From contig NZ_BMIL01000002.1 in NCBI RefSeq assembly GCF_014642175.1, positions 1-64,000 of the forward strand: a DNA stretch of 64,000 nt, given 5' to 3'. This DNA is from Pedobacter quisquiliarum (GTDB lineage: Bacteria; Bacteroidota; Bacteroidia; Sphingobacteriales; Sphingobacteriaceae). Every line of letters starts with the position of its first letter. Position 1 is the first letter of the stretch. Shown here in pieces: positions 44,835-53,056 of this stretch. A program made the position numbers and the translations under genes. The notes beneath the pieces were generated by a model that had not been told where the DNA came from, did not search any database, and worked only from the letters and a program-made list of their open reading frames with translations.

Positions 44835-46136
44835 ATGAGAGAACAAGATAGTATTCCAACCACCAAAACACAACGTTCTGCTAAATTCGTTAAAACAGGC
44901 TTCCAGATTGGCGGCAACTACATCAAACACTACTCTAAAAAGCTGTTTAACCCCGATCTGGACCGTGAGGAACTGAACGAGGACAACGCTACCGATATAT
45001 ACAAATCTCTAAGTGAGCTTAAAGGCAGTGCCTTAAAAATTGCACAAATGCTCAGCATGGACAAAAACGTGCTGCCACGCTCCTACGTGGATAAATTCAC
45101 ACAGTCGCAGTACAATGCGCCACCGCTATCCGGACCGCTGATTGTACGTACCTTCACCAAACAGCTTGGTAAAGCACCGGAAAAGATCTTCGACAAGTTC
45201 AACACCAGCTCTACGCATGCCGCATCCATTGGACAGGTCCACGAAGCCATGCTCAACGGTAAAAAGCTGGCCATAAAAATCCAATACCCAGGCGTGGCCG
45301 ACAGCATCTCTTCAGACCTCAAGCTGGTAAAGCCATTTGCCTTCCGCCTGCTGGGCATGAGCGAAAAGGAGCTGAACATCTATGTTGCAGAAGTTGAAGA
45401 GCGACTGCTCGAAGAAACAGACTACGAACTCGAAGTCCGCAGGTCCATACAGTTTTCCGAAGCCTGTAAGAACCTCGACAACATCGTTTTCCCAACCTAT
45501 TACCCGGAATATTCTGGAAAAAGGATCATCACGATGGACTGGATCGAGGGTAAACACCTGAAAGAATTCCTTAGAACTAACCCCTCCCAGGAGCTTAAAA
45601 ACAAAATCGGGCAAGCCCTGTGGGACTTCTATAACTTCCAGCAGCACGAACTTCGTGCAGTACATGCAGACCCCCATCCAGGAAACTTCCTGATCACCGA
45701 AGATGAAAAGCTCGGCGTCATCGACTTTGGCTGCATCAAAGAACTGCCGGATGATTTCTATGAACCTTTCTTCTCACTGGTTTCCGCCGGGATACTCGAT
45801 GATAAACAAAAAACTATAGATGCGTTCCGTAAGCTGGACATGATCTTCAAAACAGATACACCTGCACAAGTCGAGTTTTATTATAAAGCTTACCGGGAAA
45901 TGATCAGTTTATTTGCACGCCCATACCTGGACGATGTCTTTGACTTCAGTCAGCCGGAGTTCTTTGATCAGCTGTATGCTTATGGAGAGAAAATCGCGAA
46001 GATGCCCGAGTTTAAGCAGCCACGTGGAGTGAAACACTTCATCTATGTGAACCGCACCAACTTCGGACTGTACACCATACTACAAGAACTGAAGGCCGTA
46101 GTGAATACTGGCACATACAAACCGCATGTAAAATAA
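44835..46136 (+). CDS. AarF/ABC1/UbiB-family atypical kinase
   Basis: A 433-residue protein of the UbiB/ADCK family, linked to isoprenoid quinone biosynthesis or lipid homeostasis. The family marks are LKGSALKIAQMLSMD (KxGQ-like region), AASIGQVHEAML with the Ala-rich nucleotide loop, LAIKIQYPGV with the catalytic Lys, HADPHPGNFLI, and GVIDFGC with the metal-binding Asp. No membrane helix is obvious at the C-terminus. It is cotranscribed with the TetR-like gene eight bases upstream, and a hairpin overlaps its stop codon. Confidence 0.93.
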   Translation: MREQDSIPTTKTQRSAKFVKTGFQIGGNYIKHYSKKLFNPDLDREELNEDNATDIYKSLSELKGSALKIAQMLSMDKNVLPRSYVDKFTQSQYNAPPLSGPLIVRTFTKQLGKAPEKIFDKFNTSSTHAASIGQVHEAMLNGKKLAIKIQYPGVADSISSDLKLVKPFAFRLLGMSEKELNIYVAEVEERLLEETDYELEVRRSIQFSEACKNLDNIVFPTYYPEYSGKRIITMDWIEGKHLKEFLRTNPSQELKNKIGQALWDFYNFQQHELRAVHADPHPGNFLITEDEKLGVIDFGCIKELPDDFYEPFFSLVSAGILDDKQKTIDAFRKLDMIFKTDTPAQVEFYYKAYREMISLFARPYLDDVFDFSQPEFFDQLYAYGEKIAKMPEFKQPRGVKHFIYVNRTNFGLYTILQELKAVVNTGTYKPHVK

Positions 46137-46165
46137 AAGGTACAATCGCCACAATTGTACCTTTT
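46135..46165 (+). terminator. terminator overlapping the UbiB-type gene stop
   Basis: AAAAGGTACAAT pairs exactly with ATTGTACCTTTT around a seven-base loop. The left arm overlaps the TAA stop and the right arm ends in four T. Confidence 0.8.
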
Positions 46166-46219
46166 ATTAAACCTAAAAACTATTATTAAGACAGGATTCA
46201 GCAGAAAAGGTTTCATTTT

Positions 46220-46250
46220 ACCTGAAATATTAATTTCAGGTATTTTTTTT
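46220..46250 (+). terminator. second terminator before the lone receiver gene
   Basis: ACCTGAAAT pairs exactly with ATTTCAGGT around ATTA, followed by A and then eight T. It lies 55 bases after the first terminator and just before the receiver gene's promoter. Confidence 0.82.
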
Positions 46251-46276
46251 GTAACCTACTTAGCTTTACCTTGATA

Positions 46277-46284
46277 TATATTTG
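46277..46284 (+). promoter_or_regulatory. -7 promoter box of the lone receiver gene
   Basis: TATATTTG matches TANNTTTG, 21 bases before the TTG start of the receiver gene. A TTTG ending at 46251 could be the -33 element, but the spacer of 25 bases is longer than usual. Confidence 0.5.
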
Positions 46285-46304
46285 CAATAAACATCTACGC
46301 TGCC

Positions 46305-46700
46305 TTGAAGAAAACCGATACAAAGTACAAGAACATATTAGTTATTGAAGATAATCATGCCATCCTGGACGTGATTACGCTGATTCTGCAAAGTGAGGCA
46401 TACAAGGTAAATGGCCTCAGTAAGAGTGCAAATTTCATGGAACATATCGATGCGTTCAACCCAGATCTGATGATCCTGGACATCATGCTCCCGGATGCAG
46501 ATGGTAGGGTGCTTTTACAGGAATTGCGATTGAATGAAAAAACCAGGCACATCCCGGTACTGATGATCTCTGCGCGCTACACCAAGGAAAACCTGCAGAA
46601 CGTAGAATTTAAACCAGATGCTTTTGTAGCGAAACCTTTTGATATCGACGACTTACTAGACCGCATCGAAGGCCTGCTCGCAGGGAAAAACTACATGTAA
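46305..46700 (+). CDS. single-domain response regulator
   Basis: A 131-residue receiver protein with no output domain. The acidic residues are Glu15 and Asp16, the phospho-acceptor is Asp59 (LMILDIMLPDADG), and the Lys is in FVAKPFDIDDLL near residue 118. The start is TTG (LKKTDTKYKN). No ATG precedes the acidic pocket, and a -7 box lies 21 bases upstream. No kinase is adjacent. The closest relative in the window is the receiver paired with the LOV kinase at 25799; the FxAKPFDxDDL ending is shared, so cross-talk is conceivable. Confidence 0.9.
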   Translation: MKKTDTKYKNILVIEDNHAILDVITLILQSEAYKVNGLSKSANFMEHIDAFNPDLMILDIMLPDADGRVLLQELRLNEKTRHIPVLMISARYTKENLQNVEFKPDAFVAKPFDIDDLLDRIEGLLAGKNYM

Positions 46701-46713
46701 GCCTTAAAAACAG

Positions 46714-47478
46714 CTAAGCCTTCTTAGACAAACTCTGCATCAGCTGGCTGTACAGGTCTGAACCAGACTCCTCCCTTGGCTTCAGCTTTTTCACCGTCGC
46801 ACGTTTCCCCTTTGCTTTCGCTTTAATGATGCGCAGCAATTCCTGCGTGTACTCATCTTTAAACGCTTCAATGTTAAACGGAGAGGTGTACTGCTTTATA
46901 AGCGCCAGGCCGACGTCCAATTCCTTTTTATTGATCGTATCAAGCGCAGGCACTTTAATCTCCTCAGAAGAGCGGATTTCCTCTGCAAAACGAATCTTGG
47001 TTACGGTAAGTACATTGTTCAACGGATGGATCACACACAGGTTCTCCGTATTGCGGAGTACAAAGCGTGCAACGCCTGCTTTCCCCGATTTCTGAAGTGC
47101 TTTCAGCAGCAGCGCATAAGCCTTTTTACCCTGGGTTTCAGGCTCTGCAAAATAGGAAGTTTCGTAATAGATGGGATTAATCTCTTCAATGCCGACGAAG
47201 TTCTCCAGCTCGATCATCTTGGTCTTCTCCGGACTGGCCTCTTCAAAGTCGTGCTTATCCAGTATGATGTACTTATCATCCAGCTTGTACCCCTTCACGA
47301 TCTTATCGAACTCCACCACCTTCTGCGTGTTCTCATTAATCCGCTGAAACTTGATGTGTGATTGATCCTTGGCATCAAGCATATCCAGATCAAGACCGCT
47401 GTTTTGCACGGCAGAGTAAAGCTTGATCGGTATGTTTACCAATCCAAACCCAATCGAACCTTTCCATATTGATCTCAT
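46714..47478 (-). CDS. ku: Ku DNA end-binding protein (non-homologous end joining)
   Basis: A bacterial Ku homologue of 254 residues from the ATG at 47478. Ku proteins typically begin MRSIWKGSIGFGLVNIPIK, so the 13 extra codons from 47517 are left out. Ku binds double-strand DNA ends as a homodimer ring and recruits LigD. Typical stretches include KGYKLDDKYIILDKHDFEEA and IKQYTSPFNIEAFKDEYTQE. A basic tail (KAKGKRATVKKLKPREE) follows the core. No ligD gene lies within the window. It is convergent with the receiver gene at 46305. Confidence 0.95.
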   Translation of the reverse strand: MRSIWKGSIGFGLVNIPIKLYSAVQNSGLDLDMLDAKDQSHIKFQRINENTQKVVEFDKIVKGYKLDDKYIILDKHDFEEASPEKTKMIELENFVGIEEINPIYYETSYFAEPETQGKKAYALLLKALQKSGKAGVARFVLRNTENLCVIHPLNNVLTVTKIRFAEEIRSSEEIKVPALDTINKKELDVGLALIKQYTSPFNIEAFKDEYTQELLRIIKAKAKGKRATVKKLKPREESGSDLYSQLMQSLSKKA

Positions 47479-47578
47479 TGCTTCCTGCTTTTTGTAGCAT
47501 GATAACAATGCGGGCAAAGAAATTGTTTATGGCGCGCCCAGCTTGCAAGTGTACAGCAGGCTTAAAGCCAGATACTAC

Positions 47579-48973
47579 CTACAATGCGCTTTCGGTAAGC
47601 ATGTCGATGATGGCATCAATGCCAAGCTTCTCCTGCACCCCGCTCTTCATATCCTTCAGGGTCAGCAGTCCGCTTTCCATTTCGTCACTACCGATCAGAA
47701 TTACATAAGGGATGTGCTTATCATCCGCATAGGACATCTGTTTCTTCAGCTTTGCCGAAGCCGGGTACAGCTCTGCAGAAATCTCTGCCTGGCGCAAAGC
47801 CTGCAGCAAAGGCAAGGCATAAGCTTCAGCCGTAGCATCAAAATTGCTGATCAACACCTTAGTGCCTGCAGATGCAGATTCCGGGAATAAGTCAAGCTCC
47901 AATAAAACATCATAGATGCGGTCCGCACCGAAAGAAACACCAACACCAGTCAGCCCCTTCAGGCCGAACATGCCAGTCAGGTCGTCGTAACGGCCACCGC
48001 CGCCAATGCTGCCCATGGCAACCTCATTGGTCTTCACCTCGAAGATACAGCCGGTATAATAATTTAAGCCTCTGGCCAAAGTAATATCAAGCTCCAGTTG
48101 CATTGCAGCACGAAGCTCTGAACCTGCTAACGAAGCAACATAGTTAAACACGGTTTCAATCTCTGAGATCCCTTTCAAGCCAGCTTCAGAACTCGCCAGC
48201 ACCTGCTTCAGCTGTGCAAGCTTTTCTTCATTGCTGCCTTCCAATAAGATTACCGGTTTAAGCACCTCAATGTCCGCGTCGGTAAATCCTTTTGAAAGTA
48301 GTTCTTTGGTCACCCCCTCAAAGCCGATCTTGTCCAGCTTATCAATGGCAACGGTCATATCAATGATCAACTCCGGCTTGCCGATGATCTCCGCAATACC
48401 GGTCAGGATTTTACGGTTGTTGATCTTAATGCTGAAATCGCTAAGTCCGAGATTGCTCAGCGCCTCCTGATAGATCAATACAAACTCCGCTTCATTCAGC
48501 AGGCTTTCTGACCCAACCACATCCACATCACACTGGTAAAACTCGCGATAGCGACCTTTCTGCGGCCGGTCTGCGCGCCATACCGGCTGCACCTGAAAAC
48601 GCTTAAATGGCAGTGTAATCTCATTCTGGTGCATCACCACGTAACGTGCGAAGGGCACGGTAAGATCATAACGCAGGGCCTTCTCACTAATCGACGCGAT
48701 CATGCCATTGGAGTTCCTGCTTTCCAGAAGTTCTGGGTTAACCTTCGACAGGTAATCCCCGCTGTTCAGGATTTTAAAGATCAGCTTGTCGCCCTCATCG
48801 CCGTACTTGCCGGTCAGCGTGCTCAGGTTCTCCATTGATGGTGTCTGGATTTCTGCGTAACCATACTTCCTGAACACCTTTTTAATCGTGTCATAGATAT
48901 AATTACGCTTCACCATTTCAATCGGAGAGAAGTCGCGGGTACCTTTAGCTAAAGAGGGCTTGATGTTTGACAT
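47579..48973 (-). CDS. hisS: histidyl-tRNA synthetase
   Basis: A 464-residue class II aminoacyl-tRNA synthetase. Motif 1 is in the N-terminal KGTRDFSPIEMVKRNYI region. Motif 2 is around FQVQPVWRADRPQKGRYREF. The HisA-type motif is LARGLNYYTGCIFEV, and motif 3 is GVGVSFGADRIYDVLLEL. The C-terminal anticodon-binding domain spans about 360-455. The ATG at 48973 (MSNIKPSLAKG) is chosen; the open frame continues upstream for 55 codons without family-like sequence. It lies downstream of pdhA-pdhC on the same strand, separated by a terminator. Confidence 0.96.
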   Translation of the reverse strand: MSNIKPSLAKGTRDFSPIEMVKRNYIYDTIKKVFRKYGYAEIQTPSMENLSTLTGKYGDEGDKLIFKILNSGDYLSKVNPELLESRNSNGMIASISEKALRYDLTVPFARYVVMHQNEITLPFKRFQVQPVWRADRPQKGRYREFYQCDVDVVGSESLLNEAEFVLIYQEALSNLGLSDFSIKINNRKILTGIAEIIGKPELIIDMTVAIDKLDKIGFEGVTKELLSKGFTDADIEVLKPVILLEGSNEEKLAQLKQVLASSEAGLKGISEIETVFNYVASLAGSELRAAMQLELDITLARGLNYYTGCIFEVKTNEVAMGSIGGGGRYDDLTGMFGLKGLTGVGVSFGADRIYDVLLELDLFPESASAGTKVLISNFDATAEAYALPLLQALRQAEISAELYPASAKLKKQMSYADDKHIPYVILIGSDEMESGLLTLKDMKSGVQEKLGIDAIIDMLTESAL

Positions 48974-49007
48974 AGCCGCAAAAGTACAAAAACTAAAAGG
49001 CATAAAA

Positions 49008-49027
49008 AAAGCTGCCGAAGCAGCTTT
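49008..49027 (-). terminator. UUCG-loop terminator after the E2 gene
   Basis: On the minus strand AAAGCTGC, a TTCG tetraloop and GCAGCTTT are followed by further T (seven in all). It lies 20 bases after the E2 stop and separates it from hisS. Confidence 0.9.
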
Positions 49028-49046
49028 TAAGTATTTAGTATGCTGG

Positions 49047-50687
49047 TTAAACCAATAAACGAACTGGTTCTTCCAATAAAGCTTTAACTGTTTGAAGGAA
49101 TGCAGCACCTGTAGCGCCATCCACAACGCGGTGGTCACAGCTTAACGTTACTTTCATCACGTTTCCTGGAACAACTGCACCGTTTTTAACAACAGGCACC
49201 TGAGAGATACCACCAATTGCAAGGATACATGCATCAGGTGGGTTGATGATTGCAGTAAACTCATCAATACCAAACATACCTAAGTTAGAAATGGTAAATG
49301 TAGAGCCTTCCCAATCCGATGGCTGTAGTTTCTTCGCTTTTGCACGTTGTGCGAAATCTTTAACCTCTGCAGAGATGCGGGATAGAGATTTACCATCAGC
49401 AAAACGAACTACTGGTACCAGTAACCCATCTTCAACAGCCACAGCAACACCAATATTTACATGCTCATTGTAACGGATCTTATCACCTAACCATGAAGAG
49501 TTAACTGCAGGGTGTTGTTTTAAAGCAACTGCAACTGCTTTTAATACCAGGTCATTGAAAGATACTTTCGCAGCAGCAAACTCATTGATTTTCGTACGCG
49601 CAGCAATTGCACTGTCCATATCGATAGACATGGTTAAGTAGAAATGCGGTGCGGTGAACAAGCTTTCAGAAAGACGTTTGGCAATAACCTTACGCATCTG
49701 TGTAACTGGTTTCTCCGTGAATTTCTCTTCGCCAGTGTACTGAGGAAGTGGAGCAGCAGCTTTTTCGGTCTCTTTAGCCGGTGCAGACGCATCTGTAGAT
49801 GCAGCGGCAGCTGGTTTAAAGTTCTCGATATCTTTTTTAATGATCCTTCCACCGTCTGCAGAACCTGCAACTTGTGAAAGGTCAATGCCTTTTTCTTTAG
49901 CAATGCGTTTTGCCAGTGGTGAAGCTTTCACGCGGCCACCTTCTGAGGAAGCACTTTCGGTACTTGCCGCAGCAGGAGTCTCTTCTGCTTTTGATTCAGC
50001 TGGTGCAGCAGCTTCCTGCGCCGGAGCAGCAGGTGCGTCACCCTGATTAAGGATGCCACTGATGTCGGTACCTTCAGGACCAACAATCGCGATGATGCCG
50101 TTTACCTTTGCAGCTGCGCCTTTTTCTACACCGATGTGCAGTAAGGTACCAGATGCATAACCCATAACTTCCATTGTTGCCTTATCGGTTTCAACATCAG
50201 CAAGGATATCATCATCTTTTACTTTATCACCAACTTTTTTATGCCATTCAGCGATAACGCCTTCAGTCATGGTATCGCTTAACAATGGCATTCTTACCAC
50301 CGTTACGCCCATTTTCTCCAGGTCAGCATCTGTAACTGCAGGTGCCGAAGCCGCTGCAGGCGCAGCATCAGATTTACTTTCCGCAGCCGGAGCAGCAGGT
50401 GCCGATGCAGGTGCAGCGTCAGCTTCTAGCAAAGCTTTGTAGTCTTCACCTTCTTTTCCTACTACTGCGATTACCGCATCAACAGGAACAGCTTTACCTT
50501 CTTCAACACCAATATATAAAACAGTTCCGTCCCAATATGATTCAAGATCCATGGTCGCCTTATCGGTTTCCACTTCGGCCATAACATCGCCGCTTTTAAT
50601 TTTATCGCCAACTTTTACATGCCACTTCGCCATCACCCCTTCGGTCATGGTATCGCTCATTTTGGGCATTTTAACTACTTCAGCCAT
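49047..50687 (-). CDS. pdhC: pyruvate dehydrogenase E2, dihydrolipoamide acetyltransferase
   Basis: A 546-residue E2 core of the pyruvate dehydrogenase complex, moving acetyl groups to CoA. Two lipoyl domains carry the lipoyl lysines Lys43 (VETDKATMD) and Lys169 (VETDKATME). Ala/Pro-rich linkers separate them. The peripheral-subunit-binding domain is about residues 253-290 (RVKASPLAKRIAKEKGIDL). The catalytic domain spans about 320-546 with the active-site His519 in SCDHRVVDGA. It lies 29 bases downstream of the E1-alpha gene on the same strand. The E1-beta and E3 genes are not here. Confidence 0.96.
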   Translation of the reverse strand: MAEVVKMPKMSDTMTEGVMAKWHVKVGDKIKSGDVMAEVETDKATMDLESYWDGTVLYIGVEEGKAVPVDAVIAVVGKEGEDYKALLEADAAPASAPAAPAAESKSDAAPAAASAPAVTDADLEKMGVTVVRMPLLSDTMTEGVIAEWHKKVGDKVKDDDILADVETDKATMEVMGYASGTLLHIGVEKGAAAKVNGIIAIVGPEGTDISGILNQGDAPAAPAQEAAAPAESKAEETPAAASTESASSEGGRVKASPLAKRIAKEKGIDLSQVAGSADGGRIIKKDIENFKPAAAASTDASAPAKETEKAAAPLPQYTGEEKFTEKPVTQMRKVIAKRLSESLFTAPHFYLTMSIDMDSAIAARTKINEFAAAKVSFNDLVLKAVAVALKQHPAVNSSWLGDKIRYNEHVNIGVAVAVEDGLLVPVVRFADGKSLSRISAEVKDFAQRAKAKKLQPSDWEGSTFTISNLGMFGIDEFTAIINPPDACILAIGGISQVPVVKNGAVVPGNVMKVTLSCDHRVVDGATGAAFLQTVKALLEEPVRLLV

Positions 50688-50716
50688 TCTATATTATAAA
50701 TTGAAAACTGTTTAAC

Positions 50717-51712
50717 TTAATCTACTACGTAAGGATAGTCGGTCTGAACATAAACGTCAGTGAATAGCTCAGAAGCTTCAGGCCATGGCGACTCTTCAGC
50801 GAATTTTACTGAATCATCAACAATCTCTTTCACTTTCTCTTCAATGCTTTCAATCCAAGCCTGATCAGCATATTTCTCTTTCAGGATCACCTCACGTACG
50901 ATCTCAATTGGATCTTTAGCTTTGTAATCTTCTAATTCCTCTTTAGTACGGTATTTAGCCGGGTCGGACATCGAGTGACCACGGTAGCGGTAAGTACGCA
51001 TTTCAAGGAAAGTCGGACCTTCACCGTTACGTGCACGTTGCGCAGCTTCATCCATTGCATTGTGAACCGCAACAGGATCCATACCATCTACGGGTGCACA
51101 TGGCATGTCAAATCCTAAACCGATTTTATAGATATCTGTCATGTTTGTGGTCCGTTGTACGGAAGTACCCATGGCGTAACCATTGTTTTCGCAAACGAAG
51201 ATTACAGGTAATTTCCACAACATGGCCATGTTAAATGCTTCGTTTAAAGCACCCTGACGAACCGCGCCGTCACCCATGTAGCAAACATTAACATTTTTAG
51301 TTCCTTTATATTTTTCTGCAAACGCAATACCGGCACCTAGTGGAATCTGACCACCAACGATACCGTGTCCGCCATAAAAGTTATGTTCTTTACTGAACAT
51401 GTGCATGGAACCACCTTTTCCTTTAGAGCAACCAGTAGCTTTACCATACATTTCAGCCATGATACTTCTTGCACTTACACCTTTGGCCAACGCATGTGCG
51501 TGGTCGCGGTAAGCAGTAATCATAGAATCTTCAGGTTGTAAGGCAGAAATAGCACCCGCAACAACGGCTTCCTGTCCAATATATAGGTGGCAGAATCCAC
51601 GGATTTTTTGTTGTCCGTAAAGTTGCCCTGTTTTTTCTTCGAATTTGCGCATCAGCAACATCGACTCAAACCACTTCAGATAGGTATCTTTATTAATTTC
51701 TACTGCACTCAT
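50717..51712 (-). CDS. pdhA: pyruvate dehydrogenase E1 component, alpha subunit
   Basis: A 331-residue thiamine-diphosphate-binding subunit that decarboxylates pyruvate together with E1-beta. The TPP motif is GDGAVRQGALNEAFNMA (GDG...N). The phosphorylation-loop region TYRYRGHSMSDPAKYR is typical of E1-alpha, and GGHGIVGGQIPLGAG matches the family. It is the first gene of a pdhA-pdhC operon with a good promoter upstream. The partner E1-beta (pdhB) must be elsewhere in the genome, a split common in Bacteroidota. Confidence 0.96.
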   Translation of the reverse strand: MSAVEINKDTYLKWFESMLLMRKFEEKTGQLYGQQKIRGFCHLYIGQEAVVAGAISALQPEDSMITAYRDHAHALAKGVSARSIMAEMYGKATGCSKGKGGSMHMFSKEHNFYGGHGIVGGQIPLGAGIAFAEKYKGTKNVNVCYMGDGAVRQGALNEAFNMAMLWKLPVIFVCENNGYAMGTSVQRTTNMTDIYKIGLGFDMPCAPVDGMDPVAVHNAMDEAAQRARNGEGPTFLEMRTYRYRGHSMSDPAKYRTKEELEDYKAKDPIEIVREVILKEKYADQAWIESIEEKVKEIVDDSVKFAEESPWPEASELFTDVYVQTDYPYVVD

Positions 51713-51742
51713 TTTTGGGGTCTTGATTGTTTTTTACGAGAG

Positions 51743-51775
51743 CAAATCTACTTTTTTATTGTAATATATCGAAAG
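51743..51775 (-). promoter_or_regulatory. promoter of the pdhA-pdhC operon
   Basis: On the minus strand the -7 box is TAGATTTG (51743-51750), matching TANNTTTG, and a -33-like CTTTCG lies at 51770-51775 with a spacer of 19 bases. It is 31 bases before the pdhA ATG. Confidence 0.5.
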
Positions 51776-51948
51776 AATTGATGTAAATTACACAGTAAGG
51801 TTACAAGACGAAGGCCCTTAAATGGAGTTTTATTTAATGACATTTGGATTAACTAAGTTTAATCCCTAGTTTTGGATGTCGAACAATAAGCCATATAACT
51901 GGTGTACGTTTAAGTGTAAGTACCTTTTACCCAAACTTATAGTATAAC

Positions 51949-52503
51949 ATGATTAAAAAGTTTTTGTTTTCTACGCTGATTGCGCTGTGCAGCATCTCCG
52001 CCGTAAATGCCCAATCTAAAGTAAAAGAAACCAACAAATTAGAAGACCCGGACAACCTTGCTTCACAGTACTTTTCGCAGGTTATGGGCGTTGCCGTTGA
52101 TGCAACTTCGAACTTAAAACTATACAAATTTATATATGAATGGATTGGAACACCTTACCGTTTTGGTGGTAACACACAAAAAGGTATAGACTGCTCCGCT
52201 TTCACCAAAGCCATATATGATAAAGTATTCAATACCACCATCCTCCGCAATTCAAGAGACATCTTCAGCATGGTTAATCCTTTGCCTAAAGACGAACTTA
52301 AAGAAGGAGACCTGGTATTCTTCAAAATCAAAAGCAGAAGCATTACCCACATCGGGATCTATCTTGGCGATAACCGCTTCGCACATGCTTCATCATCCAG
52401 AGGTGTTGTAATCAGTAACCTGAACGAACCTTATTATTCCCGCTACTTCTATAAAGGCGGCCGGATACTGGACTCTGTTAAAGATGAGCTGATCGAAGAA
52501 TAA
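51949..52503 (+). CDS. NlpC/P60-family cell-wall peptidase (C40)
   Basis: A 184-residue secreted endopeptidase for peptidoglycan stem peptides. A signal peptide ends at VNAQ (residue 22). The C40 domain covers about residues 60-175, with the catalytic Cys in KGIDCSAFTKAIYDK and His in ITHIGIYLGDNRFAHAS. The substrate-side tyrosine is in GTPYRFGGNTQKG. No extra SH3 domains are present, so it is the compact form. A single gene with a strong terminator, divergent from the pdh operon. Confidence 0.92.
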   Translation: MIKKFLFSTLIALCSISAVNAQSKVKETNKLEDPDNLASQYFSQVMGVAVDATSNLKLYKFIYEWIGTPYRFGGNTQKGIDCSAFTKAIYDKVFNTTILRNSRDIFSMVNPLPKDELKEGDLVFFKIKSRSITHIGIYLGDNRFAHASSSRGVVISNLNEPYYSRYFYKGGRILDSVKDELIEE

Positions 52504-52521
52504 GAACCTCAAAAGCATTTT

Positions 52522-52553
52522 AAAGCCGATTGTTTACACAATCGGCTTTTTTT
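52522..52553 (+). terminator. intrinsic terminator after the NlpC/P60 gene
   Basis: AAAGCCGATTGT pairs exactly with ACAATCGGCTTT around TTAC, followed by further T. It lies between convergent genes. Confidence 0.92.
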
Positions 52554-52559
52554 ATGTCC

Positions 52560-52745
52560 TTATGCCTCGTCCTTCGTGTTCTTTACCAGGCCAATACCCG
52601 AGAAGAAGAAAATGATACCAATGATACCATAAACGATCAACTGGCGTGTCGCCGGATCTTTCTGGGTATAGCCATAACCCGCATAGATTAAACCAATAAT
52701 ACCAAGGATAGTGAGGACAGTTCCAAAAGTGCGTTTTACGTTCAT
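52560..52745 (-). CDS. small two-helix membrane protein
   Basis: A 61-residue protein with two hydrophobic helices (about residues 8-27 and 37-54) joined by a short polar turn (TQKDPATRQ). The tail is charged (KNTKDEA). It resembles small DUF3185-type membrane proteins, but I do not assign it. Its coding potential is supported by clean helices and an ATG start. It has the repeat island at 52896-52980 upstream. Confidence 0.6.
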   Translation of the reverse strand: MNVKRTFGTVLTILGIIGLIYAGYGYTQKDPATRQLIVYGIIGIIFFFSGIGLVKNTKDEA

Positions 52746-52895
52746 AACATATATTTTACAGTAATATGCAATATCTATGCCGTATATATCCCAGACTTGT
52801 TACATAGCTTCAAGGTTTACCGCAGTGTATACCGCGCTTACATCCGTTAACGGTTTACATACTTAAGCTTTAGGGACAAACCCATACAAAGGCCA

Positions 52896-52980
52896 GATCA
52901 AACGCACAGCAAACCCACGTTTTCGTGGGTCTTGTGTGCGTGTGGTGTGCGTTTGCTGTGCGTGTGCTGTGCGCTTGACC
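52896..52980. repeat. 11-base-period tandem repeat island with inverted copy and hairpin
   Basis: This island fills much of the 311-base gap between the small membrane gene and the Prc-type protease gene; the rest of that gap holds only the protease terminator. Four imperfect 11-base units run from 52931 to 52974 (cores TGTGCGT or TGTGCGC). The segment 52896-52910 is a 13-of-15 reverse complement of 52966-52980, and a shorter perfect hairpin (ACCCACG, TTTT, CGTGGGT) lies at 52913-52930. The two mismatches in the outer stem become G-U pairs in a minus-strand transcript. The design matches the island at 25400-25461 although the unit sequence differs. Confidence 0.75.
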
Positions 52981-53004
52981 CGAACGCATGCCGGGCACAA
53001 AAAA

Positions 53005-53032
53005 ACGGCTTTACCTGTTCAGGTAAAGCCGT
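53005..53032 (-). terminator. intrinsic terminator after the Prc-type protease gene
   Basis: ACGGCTTTACCT pairs exactly with AGGTAAAGCCGT around GTTC. On the minus strand it is followed by six T, 25 bases after the protease stop. Confidence 0.92.
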
Positions 53033-53056
53033 CGTTTTAAAGTTTTATGTACTTGC

